NCBI GenBank assembly: GCA_024680595.1
Contig: JAILCB010000021.1
Location: forward strand, 1-37,785
Length of the DNA: 37,785 bases
Direction of reading: 5' to 3'
Source: Lachnospiraceae bacterium
GTDB lineage: Bacteria; Bacillota; Clostridia; Lachnospirales; Lachnospiraceae
This document shows, piece after piece, positions 1-7,842 of the stretch. The notes below the pieces were generated by a model that worked only from the letters and a program-made list of their open reading frames with translations, did not search any database and was not told the origin of the DNA. Every line of letters starts with the position of its first letter. The first letter of the stretch is position 1. The position numbers and the translations under genes are program-made.

Positions 1-1
1 C

Positions 2-394
2 ATTCCAAAGCTGGTATTGCAGCCGGTGGTGGAGAATGCCCTCCTGCACGGAATATTCGAGAAGGAGTCCAGAAAGGGCACCATTGTCATTATGGCCTGG
101 GAGGACATTGACCCGGATACCGGCAAGGAAATTATCGTAATCACCGTGTCCGATGACGGGGTGGGAATGGACCCCGATAAGGCAAAGACCATTACAAGAG
201 ATGAAAAGGGCAGCACCAAAAAGGGCAGCGGAATTGCCATCAGCAATACCCACCAGCGTCTGGTCCTATTCTACGGTCCGCCCTGCGGCCTCTATTATTC
301 CTCTGAAATCGGCAAGGGGACGGAGGTGCAGATAAAGATCCTCAAGCAGACCATAGAGGAGTCGGAGGAAGGCCAACTATTTCTGCAAAGATAA
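2..394 (+). CDS. Sensor histidine kinase, YesM/LytS-like, C-terminal part (5' end outside window)
   Basis: This is the ATP-binding (HATPase_c) end of a membrane sensor kinase. The open frame runs in from the window edge with no start codon, so the sensor, membrane and histidine-bearing parts are missing. The N-box is visible near the start (QPVVENALLHG), followed by the G1 box (SDDGVGMD) and a G2 region with GSGIAISNTHQRL and FYG. The N-box wording and the asparagine-arginine spacing are typical of the HisKA_5/HATPase family (YesM, LytS), which usually pairs with an AraC- or LytTR-type response regulator and often controls sugar uptake or wall functions. The partner should lie upstream, outside the window. 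No strong terminator follows. The amino acid transporter genes begin 328 bases later behind their own promoter, so co-transcription is not required. Confidence 0.85.
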   Translation: MPKLVLQPVVENALLHGIFEKESRKGTIVIMAWEDIDPDTGKEIIVITVSDDGVGMDPDKAKTITRDEKGSTKKGSGIAISNTHQRLVLFYGPPCGLYYSSEIGKGTEVQIKILKQTIEESEEGQLFLQR

Positions 395-477
395 GTCCCA
401 TTCCAGAAAACAAAATGGAAAAATAAGCCACAATCTTCTCAATCTTGATATTTTCTCTTTCTCTTGACGGAAAATAC

Positions 478-486
478 TGTTATAAT
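478..486 (+). promoter_or_regulatory. Extended -10 promoter for the amino acid ABC operon
   Basis: The sequence TGTTATAAT is a TG-N extended -10 with a perfect TATAAT hexamer at 481-486. A TTGACG at 464-469 is only 11 bases upstream, too close to serve as its -35, and the correctly spaced hexamer (TTTCTC, 458-463) is poor. I infer an extended -10 promoter starting near 493, giving a leader of about 230 bases before the binding-protein gene. Confidence 0.5.
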
Positions 487-500
487 AAGAAAGATTTTTT

Positions 501-676
501 GTGAAGGGGGCTGCCCTCCCCTTCACATTTGCAAACGCGGCGTCCGGCCAATATTATGGAGCTAGAATACCGCGATTGACTTTCCCCGATTTTTTTGGGG
601 GCCTGTCCTGCTTCATGGGCGGGATTTGCCGATAGGCTTCTTTACCCTATTGGCAAAGTCACGGATTTAGGACAGG
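501..676 (+). promoter_or_regulatory. Structured 5' leader of the amino acid ABC operon (candidate cis-regulatory RNA)
   Basis: Four pairings are visible. A 9-bp hairpin joins 501-509 to 518-526 (GTGAAGGGG with CCCCTTCAC). CGCGG at 536-540 can pair with CCGCG at 571-575. A 12-bp stem joins 625-636 to 646-657 with one G-U pair. An 8-bp closing stem joins CCTGTCCT at 602-609 to AGGACAGG at 669-676 and encloses the previous hairpin. The last helix ends 46 bases before the start codon. I do not recognise a known riboswitch class. A T-box is unlikely because there is no stem I and the antiterminator motif is only partly matched. Regulation by transcription or translation control is inference. Confidence 0.4.
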
Positions 677-722
677 GATGATTTTCCCATATCCACTTGG
701 AGAGAAAGAGAGGAGAAAAAGG

Positions 723-1556
723 ATGAAAAAGACGATTGCATTGTTAGTTACCACATTACTGCTTTTCGGTCTTGTAGGCTGTGGCGGAGCCAGCTCGGGC
801 GGAGCCAGCTCAGGCGGCGATTCCAAGGCTAGCGCGGCTGCCACGGAGGCCAAGACTGACGGCGAAAAAACCGGGGCCAAGAAATGGGTCATTGCCACTG
901 ACACGACCTTCAAGCCCTTCGAGTACACTGATGAAAGCGGAAACTTTGTAGGAATCGACGTAGACATTCTGGCAGCTGTCGCAAAGGACCAGGGCTTTGA
1001 GTATGAGCTTCAGCCTCTGGGCTGGGACGCTTCCATTGCAGCCTGCCAGGCAGGACAGGCGGACGGCATGATTGCCGGAGCCTCCATCACTGAAGAGCGT
1101 AAGTCATCCGGCTGGATTTTCTCAGATGGCTACTACGATGCCAACCAGAGTATGGCAGTTGCCACCGATTCCCCTATTCAGGGCTTTGCGGATATGGCAG
1201 GAAAGGAAGTCGCCGTAAAGACAGGTACCATGAGCGCTTCCTATGCTGAAGAATTATCCAAGGAGCATGACTTCACGGTTACCTATTTCGAGGATTCCGC
1301 CACTATGTACCAGGCTGTTGTGGGCGGCCAGGTTGACGCCTGCTTCGACGACACCCCCATCATGGCCAGCTACATTAAGGACAACGATGTAACCATGAGA
1401 ATCGTAGACGGCACCGGAAATGACCCCGCCTCCTACGGCTTTGCCATCTTCAATGCAGACAATCAGCAGCTTGTTGATATGTTCAATGCCGGCCTCAAAA
1501 AGATCAAGTCTGACGGAACCTATGATACAATACTTGAAAGATATCTTGGCGAATAA
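723..1556 (+). CDS. Polar amino acid ABC transporter, substrate-binding lipoprotein
   Basis: A family 3 solute-binding protein that captures an amino acid outside the cell and delivers it to the membrane permease encoded next. The start is the ATG at 723, with AGGAG seven bases upstream. An in-frame ATG at 678 lacks a ribosome site and would put charged residues before the signal peptide. Residues 1-20 form a lipoprotein signal ending LVGC, with Cys20 as the lipid anchor. A Gly/Ser/Ala linker follows (about 21-50) containing a direct GGASS duplication. The mature domain starts near KWVIATDTTFKPFEY and shows the family pattern GIDVDILAAVAK, ASITEERK and VKTGTMSASYAEEL. It ends with DTILERYLGE. 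The length of 277 residues is typical. The ligand cannot be fixed from sequence; glutamine, or another polar or basic amino acid, is plausible. Confidence 0.93.
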   Translation: MKKTIALLVTTLLLFGLVGCGGASSGGASSGGDSKASAAATEAKTDGEKTGAKKWVIATDTTFKPFEYTDESGNFVGIDVDILAAVAKDQGFEYELQPLGWDASIAACQAGQADGMIAGASITEERKSSGWIFSDGYYDANQSMAVATDSPIQGFADMAGKEVAVKTGTMSASYAEELSKEHDFTVTYFEDSATMYQAVVGGQVDACFDDTPIMASYIKDNDVTMRIVDGTGNDPASYGFAIFNADNQQLVDMFNAGLKKIKSDGTYDTILERYLGE

Positions 1557-1565
1557 GGAAGCGGT

Positions 1566-2237
1566 ATGGTAAGAATAATTTCTGTTTACGGCGGAATGCT
1601 GTTATCGGCCATGGGCAAGACTCTGCTTCTTGCCCTATTGGGCCTATTCTTTGCCTGTATTATAGGCATGTTTTTTGGAATTCTGAGTGTCTTGAAAAAC
1701 AAGGCCTGTAATATCATTGCCCAGATCTTCGTGGACGCCATTCGTGGCGTCCCGATGATCGTTTTGGCCTTCTTTGTTTATTTCGGCATTCCCTATTTCT
1801 TTAATACAACTATAGGCGGCTTTAATGTTTCCTTAACCGCCCTTCAGGCCGGTACTATCTGTCTGGCCCTGAATTGCGGCGCCTATATGTCTGAGATTAT
1901 AAGGGCAGGTATTGAGTCGGTGGATGTGGGGCAGATGGAGGCTGCCCGCTCCCTGGGGCTTTCCTATGGCAAGGCCATGCGACGGGTCGTGCTGCCCCAG
2001 GCCATCCGGACCATGATTCCCAGTATTATTAACCAATTCATCATCACCCTAAAGGACACATCCATCCTTTCCGTAATCGGATTTCCGGAACTGGTCAATA
2101 CTGCAAAGAATGTTCAGGCCAATACTTTCATGGCCTTCCAGACCTGGCTTATCGTAGGTATTATGTATCTCATCGTAATCACTGCTCTTTCGAGAACCGC
2201 GAAGCTTTTGGAAAGGAGACTGAAGCGTGGCCGCTAA
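1566..2237 (+). CDS. Polar amino acid ABC transporter, permease (HisM/GlnP family)
   Basis: Inner membrane channel subunit of the importer, 223 residues, about the usual size. Hydrophobic spans are visible near residues 8-32, 55-75, 85-105 and 190-212. The EAA loop that docks on the ATPase is present as [37 protein letters not shown] is also characteristic of this family. The start ATG lies nine bases after the binding-protein stop, with AAGGAAG just ahead, so translation is probably coupled. Its last codons overlap the ATPase gene by 11 bases. It likely works as a homodimer, because no second permease gene is present. Confidence 0.93.
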   Translation: MVRIISVYGGMLLSAMGKTLLLALLGLFFACIIGMFFGILSVLKNKACNIIAQIFVDAIRGVPMIVLAFFVYFGIPYFFNTTIGGFNVSLTALQAGTICLALNCGAYMSEIIRAGIESVDVGQMEAARSLGLSYGKAMRRVVLPQAIRTMIPSIINQFIITLKDTSILSVIGFPELVNTAKNVQANTFMAFQTWLIVGIMYLIVITALSRTAKLLERRLKRGR

Positions 2238-2973
2238 TAAGAACAATGTAAAGATCGAAGTCAAGAATCTAAAAAAGGACTTCGAGGATCTGGAAGTGCT
2301 TAAGGATATATCAACTACTGTTTATGAGGGAGAGGTGGTTGTTTTAATAGGGCCTTCCGGCTCCGGCAAGTCCACTTTTCTCCGCTGCCTAAACCGGCTG
2401 GAGGAAGCTACGGCCGGCACCATTATTATTGACGGATACGATATTACGGACAAGAAAATCGATATCAATAAGGTGCGCGAGAAGATTGGTATGGTTTTCC
2501 AGCACTTTAATCTCTTCAATAATCTAAATGTGATTAAGAATATGACCCTGGCCCCTCTGGAGCTGAAAAAGGCCTCCCCGGAGGAAGCCAATGAGAATGC
2601 TATGAGGATGCTGCGCCGGGTGGGACTGGAGGACAAGGCCGAGAGCTATCCCTCCCAGCTGTCCGGGGGACAGAAGCAGCGTGTGGCCATAGCCCGCTCC
2701 CTCTGTATGCATCCGGATATCATGCTCTTCGATGAACCCACCTCCGCCCTGGATCCTGAAATGGTGGGAGAGGTTCTGCAGGTCATGAAGGATTTGGCCG
2801 CAGAGGGCATGACCATGGTCATAGTCACCCATGAGATGGGCTTTGCCAGAGAGGTGGCGGATAGGGTGCTTTTCATGGACGGCGGCTATATCGTGGAGGA
2901 AGGGCCGCCCCAGGAGCTTCTCCTGCATCCCAAGGAGCCCAGAACCATAGACTTTTTGAATAAGGTGCTATAG
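2227..2973 (+). CDS. Polar amino acid ABC transporter, ATPase (GlnQ/HisP family)
   Basis: Cytoplasmic ATPase that powers the importer, 248 residues. It has Walker A (GPSGSGKST), a Q-loop region (MVFQHFNLF), the signature LSGGQKQR, Walker B ([13 protein letters not shown]) and the H-loop (VTHEMGFA). All catalytic positions are intact. The start is GTG at 2227, inside the end of the permease gene. AAGGAGA upstream supports it, and the 11-base overlap indicates translational coupling. The polar amino acid class is shown by [17 protein letters not shown]. The operon ends with a terminator near 3258-3299, beyond a repeat block. Confidence 0.95.
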   Translation: MAANKNNVKIEVKNLKKDFEDLEVLKDISTTVYEGEVVVLIGPSGSGKSTFLRCLNRLEEATAGTIIIDGYDITDKKIDINKVREKIGMVFQHFNLFNNLNVIKNMTLAPLELKKASPEEANENAMRMLRRVGLEDKAESYPSQLSGGQKQRVAIARSLCMHPDIMLFDEPTSALDPEMVGEVLQVMKDLAAEGMTMVIVTHEMGFAREVADRVLFMDGGYIVEEGPPQELLLHPKEPRTIDFLNKVL

Positions 2974-3028
2974 ATTTATCCCTCGCAGGGTCCGGGCTTT
3001 GATCCATGAATATGTTCCATATGCCGGT

Positions 3029-3238
3029 GGAGATACCCTGTCCCCCGCAGGATCCGGGATCTGCGTGATATATGCGTAAATTTGCACTTGAAAATTCACT
3101 GTCCCCCGCGGGATCCAGGATCTGCGGATACATTTCCTTTATGTGTTTACAGGGTTTTTGGAGATACCTTGTCCCCCGCGGGATCCGGGATCTGCGGATA
3201 CATTTCCTTTATGTGTTTACAGGGTTTTGGAGATACCA
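3029..3238 (+). repeat. Intergenic tandem repeat, period about 70 bp, downstream of the ABC operon
   Basis: Two near-identical units lie head to tail at 3101-3170 and 3171-3238, differing mainly by one T and one A/G. A diverged partial copy lies at about 3029-3075, and weaker similarity extends back to about 2981. Each unit starts with TGTCCCCCGCGGGATCC, which can fold as CCGC...GCGG around GAT...ATC, and continues with an AT-rich half. The units are not obvious copies of the ATPase 3' end. No reading frame of note crosses them. The region 2974-3365 otherwise holds only the terminator and the promoter listed next. Confidence 0.8.
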
Positions 3239-3257
3239 TCAATAAGTAGGGCTTTAT

Positions 3258-3299
3258 GCTGCCATTCTCTTGAAATAGTGAGTATGGCAGCCTTTTTTT
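3258..3299 (+). terminator. Rho-independent terminator of the amino acid ABC operon
   Basis: An 8-bp stem GCTGCCAT (3258-3265) pairs with ATGGCAGC (3284-3291) across an 18-base loop and is followed by CTTTTTTTG. It lies between the importer operon and the promoter of the next lipoprotein gene. Confidence 0.85.
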
Positions 3300-3326
3300 G
3301 CCAATCCGGTCAAAGTGTCGTATAAT
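3298..3326 (+). promoter_or_regulatory. Sigma-A-type promoter for the lipoprotein-degV operon
   Basis: TTGCCA (3298-3303), a 17-base spacer and TATAAT (3321-3326). The predicted start is near 3333, giving a leader of about 33 bases with AGGAGG ahead of the ATG at 3366. The -35 overlaps the end of the preceding terminator T-run. Confidence 0.8.
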
Positions 3327-3365
3327 GTCGGCAATATTATCTTTTTCATGATTTAGGAGGATGTA

Positions 3366-4613
3366 ATGAAGAAATCAAACGTATTTATTATAGCGGGTCT
3401 CATGACCCTGTCTCTTGTGGGCTGCGGCGGCAGCGGTCAGGGCCAGCAGGCATCCACAGCAGCAGGAACAGAGGCCTCAGGAACAGAGGCCGCAGGCACA
3501 AAAGGCGCAGGCACAGAGACAGCACCGGCTGCCGGCTCTGAAGCGTCTTCAGAGGCCAAAGCCAGTAGTGAAGCCGCCCCGGCCACAGATTCGTCCGACA
3601 CGGGTTCAGATGAGGCCGGCGCTGCAGGCGGAGCCCAGATAGCCAATCCCTGGACCGACTGCACGGAGGATGAGGCCTACGGCCTTATTCCCAATAGCTT
3701 CAGCGCCCCGGAGGGCGCAAAGAATGTGGCCTGGTCCAGAATGGATTCCAATGAGCCCACCCTGGTCCAGATGACCTTTGACCTGGAGGGCGACAGCTTC
3801 ACCGCCAGAGAGCAGGTGACCGGGGATGAGGCCAAGGATATTTCCGGTATGCATTACGACTGGGTGGAAGAGGATGAGGTTACCCTTGCCAATTGGGGCG
3901 GGGGAAATATGAAGGCGAAAACCTACCGCTATGTAGGAGAGGATGAATTTGTAGACCTCTGTACTTGGTATGATACGGAAATCGGTATTTCCTATTCCCT
4001 GTCCGTGGTAGCGCCGGATTTGGCGGGCTTTGATATTCAGGCCGTGGTGGAGGCCATGTATGACGAGAATAAACAGGCCGGTGCCTCCATTCCTCCGGCA
4101 GTGGCGGAGCATAAGCCCATGGACATCACTGACTGCGATACCTTTACCCAGATTGTAGACAAGCTGCCGGCTGACGCGGGCTTTGCCAATGCCACCATTG
4201 ACGGGGTGGATGTATTGCTGGTTGCAGAGGCCGTATATGGCTATGACGAGAATGGAACCAATGCCGCCATCGATGCGGATGTCTATTATTATGATAAGGA
4301 CGGGGTTCCCACCTATGCGGGCTATGTGTTTGCAGGCGGCACCGCCTATCCCCTCTCCATAGGGGACGGCAAGCTCTATGTGGGCGGCAATCATTTCATA
4401 GGGAAAATGACTCTGCAGGACGGCAAAATGGTCTACGTTGAGGATGCCCATGTAGAATATGACGGAACGGGAGCTGCCACTTATTACTACCGGTCCGATA
4501 CCCAAAAGGTGGAGGCCGATGAGAAGGGACAGGTGGCGGATGACACGGTAATGAACCGTCTCTACGACGAATTCGACAAGGCAGAGATGATTGTCTTCAG
4601 CAAGGCCGGATAA
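3366..4613 (+). CDS. Lipoprotein of unknown function with repetitive linker
   Basis: I do not recognise the family. It has a lipoprotein signal peptide ending LVGC with Cys20 as the lipidated residue, so it should be anchored outside the membrane. Residues about 25-92 are a low-complexity stretch of Ala, Glu, Thr, Gly and Ser with repeated G-T-E-A blocks, probably a spacer across the wall. The remaining 320 residues are acidic and look globular. The first part begins NPWTDCTEDEAYGLIPNSF. The second part, from about residue 250, is beta-rich, with YYYDKDGVPTYAGYVF and YYYRSDTQKVEADEKGQ. The start has a perfect AGGAGG. The next gene, degV, starts 11 bases after the stop, so the two are co-transcribed. 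A sensing or ligand-binding role would be a guess. Confidence 0.85.
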   Translation: MKKSNVFIIAGLMTLSLVGCGGSGQGQQASTAAGTEASGTEAAGTKGAGTETAPAAGSEASSEAKASSEAAPATDSSDTGSDEAGAAGGAQIANPWTDCTEDEAYGLIPNSFSAPEGAKNVAWSRMDSNEPTLVQMTFDLEGDSFTAREQVTGDEAKDISGMHYDWVEEDEVTLANWGGGNMKAKTYRYVGEDEFVDLCTWYDTEIGISYSLSVVAPDLAGFDIQAVVEAMYDENKQAGASIPPAVAEHKPMDITDCDTFTQIVDKLPADAGFANATIDGVDVLLVAEAVYGYDENGTNAAIDADVYYYDKDGVPTYAGYVFAGGTAYPLSIGDGKLYVGGNHFIGKMTLQDGKMVYVEDAHVEYDGTGAATYYYRSDTQKVEADEKGQVADDTVMNRLYDEFDKAEMIVFSKAG

Positions 4614-4624
4614 GGAGGAATGCC

Positions 4625-5524
4625 GTGTCTGATTATGCTATTAGCTGCTGCTCCACAGCAGATTTGAGTCATGAATGGTATGAAAAGAGAGATATTGCGG
4701 TTGTTCCCTTTCACATTATTGTAGGCAAGGATGATTTGGAGGACGATATGGGTGTGACGATCACCCAGGAGGAGCTTTTCCGCCGCATGCTGTCGGGCGA
4801 AGAGGCCCACAGCTCCCAGGTCAGTACCGATGCCTATATTAATCACTTCGAGCCCATGCTGAAGCAGGGAAAGGATATTCTCCACATTACCCTGTCCTCC
4901 GGAATCTCAGGGACCCTGAATTCCGCCATGGCGGCTAAGGCGGAGCTGCAGGAGAAGTACCCCTACCGGAAGATTATCATTGTGGATTCCCTAAACGGTT
5001 CCTCCGGCTATGGAATGGTAGTGGATTTGGCCGCTGATCTCAGAGATGAGGGAAAGACCATAGATGAGGTCCAGGACTATCTAGAGGCCCATTTGCAAGA
5101 GTTCAATACCTGGGTGCTTTCTACGGATCTCACCTTCCTAATTAAGGGAGGACGGGTGAAACCCGCTGCCGGAGCCATTGGCAAGCTTTTGAATATCTGT
5201 CCCTTTGTGACCCTGACCCAGACCGGGTCCCTGGCTGTGGTGGAAAAGATCCGCACGAAAAAGAAGGCCCTTGCCCGTTTGGTTGAGATTATGAAGGAAA
5301 GGGCCGACAAGGGTCTCTCCTATGAAGGGAAATGCTTTATCAGCCATTCAGACCCGGCCCTGGGACAGGAGCTAAAAGCCCAGGTGGAGGCCAGCTTCCC
5401 CCAGCTAAAGGGGAAGATCGCCACTTTTCTGGTGGGCGGCACCATTGGAGTCCATTTGGGACCGGGAACTGTGGTGCTCTTCTTCCGGGGTCCGGAAGGC
5501 CAGAAGAGGGACTTCACGGCCTGA
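4625..5524 (+). CDS. DegV family fatty-acid-binding protein
   Basis: A cytoplasmic DegV protein, 299 residues, close to the usual 280-295. Members bind a fatty acid, and some (FakB) present it to the kinase FakA for phosphorylation. Visible family marks are the N-terminal STADLSHEW, SSGISGTLNSA, the VDSLNGSSGYG strand, FLIKGGRVKP followed by GAIGKLLNICPF, and the C-terminal GTIGVHLGPGTVVLFF. The start is GTG at 4625 with AAGGAGG eight bases upstream, in the gap after the lipoprotein gene. No fakA (DAK2) gene is in view. Its 3' end is duplicated downstream (see the repeat at 5518-5604), and it converges on the araB-like gene. Confidence 0.92.
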   Translation: MSDYAISCCSTADLSHEWYEKRDIAVVPFHIIVGKDDLEDDMGVTITQEELFRRMLSGEEAHSSQVSTDAYINHFEPMLKQGKDILHITLSSGISGTLNSAMAAKAELQEKYPYRKIIIVDSLNGSSGYGMVVDLAADLRDEGKTIDEVQDYLEAHLQEFNTWVLSTDLTFLIKGGRVKPAAGAIGKLLNICPFVTLTQTGSLAVVEKIRTKKKALARLVEIMKERADKGLSYEGKCFISHSDPALGQELKAQVEASFPQLKGKIATFLVGGTIGVHLGPGTVVLFFRGPEGQKRDFTA

Positions 5525-5604
5525 CGGATTGCCATGGCGGGAGGCGGCTTTAGCTTCGCCCGTTTCAAAGGCCTGACGAGTTACCATGGCGAGAGGCAGC
5601 TCTG
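5518..5604 (+). repeat. Tandem duplication of the degV 3' end (period 52 bp)
   Basis: The segment around the degV stop codon (GGCCTGACG, then ATTGCCATGGCG and GGAGGC) recurs 52 bases downstream from 5570 as GGCCTGACG, AGTTACCATGGCG and AGAGGC. The first copy folds GGCG...CGCC around the core CGGCTTTAGC (5545-5554), which also occurs in the dispersed element next to it. Confidence 0.65.
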
Positions 5605-5606
5605 CG

Positions 5607-5700
5607 AATCGAGTGGGGAAGATGCAAATCGCACCCTACTCGGCCGCGAGCCGCCGGTCGGCTTTAGCCGACGAATTTCATCTCGGCGGCTCTGCGATAG
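5607..5700 (+). repeat. Dispersed hairpin element, copy 1
   Basis: About 90 bases matching, in inverted orientation, the element at 12398-12485. The core is a double palindrome: GAGCCGCC (5648-5655) pairs with GGCGGCTC (5685-5692), and inside it GTCGGCT (5657-5663) pairs with AGCCGAC (5666-5672). It starts with AATCGAG and GATGCAAATCGCACCC and ends TCTGCGATA. It abuts a terminator hairpin. Short open frames across it are by-products of the repeat and are not annotated as genes. Confidence 0.8.
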
Positions 5701-5750
5701 AAAAAACCGGGTTCAAGAGATTCTCCAATCCCTTGAACCCGGTTCTTTCT
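5701..5750 (+). terminator. Bidirectional terminator between degV and the araB-like gene
   Basis: An 11-bp perfect stem CCGGGTTCAAG (5707-5717) with CTTGAACCCGG (5732-5742), preceded by AAAAAA and followed by TTCTTTCT. It can therefore stop transcripts from both convergent genes. The remaining 5751-5889 holds only a small nested inverted repeat (ACATTC/GAATGT at 5806-5841); I see no gene there. Confidence 0.88.
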
Positions 5751-5889
5751 ATATCAGGCAATTCAGCCTTAATTAATAACTCCCCTTACTCTTCCAATAG
5801 CCCTGACATTCACAATCCCTATTCAGGGGTGCCGCGAATGTGTGAGATCTAATGGCCAGTCAAAAGGATCTGAAATCACAGTATCCCAC

Positions 5890-7563
5890 TCAGGCCTCTG
5901 TCTTATTAGCCTCGCGGATGCGGTTCAGGTGCTTCATCACATCATTTCCGCCCTTGCCGAAGTAATCATGCAGCTTCTTGTACTCCGCATAAAGCTGGTC
6001 ATAGACCGATACCTGAGACTCATTGGGAGTATAGACCTTATCCTGCAGCTTAGCCAGCTTGGCCGCGATTTCATTGGCATCCTTATAGCCCGTAACTTCA
6101 CTCGGTGCCGCGGCAATTCCCAGAATAGCGGCTCCCAGGGCACAGGCCTGGTCACTGGCGCAAACCCGGATATTCCGGTTCAGAATATCGGTATAGATCT
6201 GAACGATGAGGGGATTCTTGGAAGGAATTCCACCGCTGAGAATAATGCTGTTCACCGGCACCCCCGCTGCCTCATAGTTCTCAATAATAGCCCTGGTGCC
6301 AAAGGCAGTGGCCTCGATTAAGGCCAGATAAATGTCCTCCGGCTTGGTCTGCAGATTCATACCGATAATAAGGCCGTTCAGGTCGAAGTCCATGAGAGGG
6401 GAACGCACGCCGTTGAACCAGTCCAGAGCCACCAGGCCGCTGGCTCCCGCCTTATAGCCCTGCAGCTTCTCAGACAAATATTGATGGACGGAAATTCCCT
6501 TTTCCCTGGCCACGGAGGCATAGCTCTCCGGCACACAATTATCCACAAACCAGGCGAAGTGATCGCCTACGCAGCACTGTCCTGCCTCGATTCCGAAGTA
6601 GCCCGGCATGATACCGTCCTTGACGATACCCTGAATTCCCTCAATATGAGCTTCCTTATCCGCCAGCATCAGGTGGCAGGAAGAGGTTCCCATGATGATT
6701 TCCATTTCACCAGGCTTTCCCACACCGCCGCCCGGCACGGAGCAATGGGCATCGATGATGGGGGTGGCCACGGGAGTTCCGGCCTTCAGACCCAGAATGG
6801 ATGCCATTTCGGGACAAATTTCCCCAGCCTTGCCGCCCATGGGCAGAATAGGCATATTCATCTTGTCCTCAATGACATTGGCAAATCCGGGGTCCAGGGC
6901 TCCAAAGAATTCCTTAGAGGGGAAGCCGGTCTCATGGTGATAGAAAGCCTTGTAACCCATGGAGCAGGCAGAAGAGGTCAGAGTATCCGTCATCTTCCAG
7001 ATAATCCAGTCCATAGCCTCCATGAAGTAATCCGCCTTCTCATAGACCTTGGGGGCCTTCCGGAAAACCTCCAGCACCTTGGGCATGGTCCACTCTCCGG
7101 AAACCTTTCCGCCGTACATGGAAAGCCAGCTCTCATTTCTCTCTCTGGCAACCTTGTCAATATAGGCAGCCTCTTCCTCGGCGGCATGATGCTTCCACAG
7201 CTTGACGAAAGCGTGGGGCTCATGGGCGAATTCCTCGGTCTGGCAGAGAGGGGTCTTGTCCTTGTAGACCGGCAGAATGGTGGCAGAGGTAAAGTCTACG
7301 CCCACACCTATAATCTCTTCAGGCAGAACCTTGCCGGGTGCCAATACGCCCTTTACCACAGTAAGGAGGCCGTCATAATAATCCTGGGGATCCTGAAGGG
7401 CCCAGGCCGCAGGCAGGGCCTCTCCGGTGGGAAGGTGGGTCTCCATGACCTTGTGGGGATACTCATAGACACTCTGGGCAATCTCCTCTCCTGTGTGAAT
7501 ATCCACAAGGAGGGCCCTTACTGACAGGGTACCGAAATCCAATCCGATTGCATACTTAGCCAT
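5890..7563 (-). CDS. araB: FGGY-family carbohydrate kinase, ribulokinase (AraB) type
   Basis: Cytoplasmic ATP-dependent kinase of the AraB branch, which phosphorylates L-ribulose and, in some members, related ketopentoses or pentitols. The length of 557 residues fits AraB and is longer than xylulokinase or glycerol kinase. Motifs are the N-terminal phosphate loop GLDFGTLSVRALLVD, VGVDFTSATILP, FVKLWKHHAA, YGGKVSGEWTMPKVL, an internal MGTSSCHLML and the C-terminal ILSGGIPSKNPL. The ATG has AAGGAGAAC upstream. It is the last gene of a minus-strand set after the GpsA-like and AraM-like genes, separated from araM by 246 bases of repeats. No araA, araD or sugar transporter lies nearby, so arabinose use is not proven. 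A pentitol, tetritol or another ketose substrate is possible. Confidence 0.87.
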   Translation of the reverse strand: MAKYAIGLDFGTLSVRALLVDIHTGEEIAQSVYEYPHKVMETHLPTGEALPAAWALQDPQDYYDGLLTVVKGVLAPGKVLPEEIIGVGVDFTSATILPVYKDKTPLCQTEEFAHEPHAFVKLWKHHAAEEEAAYIDKVARERNESWLSMYGGKVSGEWTMPKVLEVFRKAPKVYEKADYFMEAMDWIIWKMTDTLTSSACSMGYKAFYHHETGFPSKEFFGALDPGFANVIEDKMNMPILPMGGKAGEICPEMASILGLKAGTPVATPIIDAHCSVPGGGVGKPGEMEIIMGTSSCHLMLADKEAHIEGIQGIVKDGIMPGYFGIEAGQCCVGDHFAWFVDNCVPESYASVAREKGISVHQYLSEKLQGYKAGASGLVALDWFNGVRSPLMDFDLNGLIIGMNLQTKPEDIYLALIEATAFGTRAIIENYEAAGVPVNSIILSGGIPSKNPLIVQIYTDILNRNIRVCASDQACALGAAILGIAAAPSEVTGYKDANEIAAKLAKLQDKVYTPNESQVSVYDQLYAEYKKLHDYFGKGGNDVMKHLNRIREANKTEA

Positions 7564-7660
7564 AATGTTCTCCTTTCTCTAGAGTGAATTTAATTGATTA
7601 TTTATATCCTTTCAGAGCAAATTTCGCTCAAAAGCATTCTCTTAAGCAGGCTATATCGCC

Positions 7661-7842
7661 CCTCACCGATTTTTCTCAATGAAGGCTACAAGGTGCAGCC
7701 CTGTAGGAACCTCACTGATTCTTCTCAATGAAGGCCGCAAGATACAGCCCTGCCGGAACCTCATTGATTCTTCTCCATGAAGGCCGCAAGACGCGGCCCT
7801 GTAGGAACCTCACTGATTCTTCTCAAAATAATCCGCAAGACG
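7661..7842 (-). repeat. Four-copy tandem repeat of the araM 3' end (period 49 bp) with conserved hairpin
   Basis: Three copies at 7661-7709, 7710-7758 and 7759-7807 lie directly downstream of araM, and the fourth (7808 to about 7842) is the last codons and stop of the gene. In mRNA sense each copy reads a G-C hairpin with a CTT-containing loop, then GAGAAGAATCA, then TGAGG. The stems are GGCCGC/GCGGCC, GGCTGU/GCGGCC and GGCUGC/GUAGCC, with a weaker one in the gene. All variants pair in the minus-strand RNA through G-U, but give A-C mismatches on the other strand. No gene lies in 7564-7809. Confidence 0.85.

Noticed and set aside
464-486. TTGACG and TATAAT as a -35/-10 pair
   Set aside because: The spacer is only 11 bases, too short for sigma-A. 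The extended -10 reading was kept instead.
561-600. T-box resemblance (ATACCGCG) in the amino acid operon leader
   Set aside because: The GGGTGG half of the antiterminator motif is absent, no stem I or specifier loop fits, and no terminator follows.
5586-5852. Small open frames across the dispersed elements at 5586-5852 and 12269-12508
   Set aside because: The shared peptide wording comes only from the palindromic DNA repeat, the frames run through terminators, and no ribosome sites are present.
6481-7524. 347-residue open frame on the plus strand
   Set aside because: Antisense to the araB-like kinase, with no family motifs and no promoter. It is a by-product of codon bias in the real gene.
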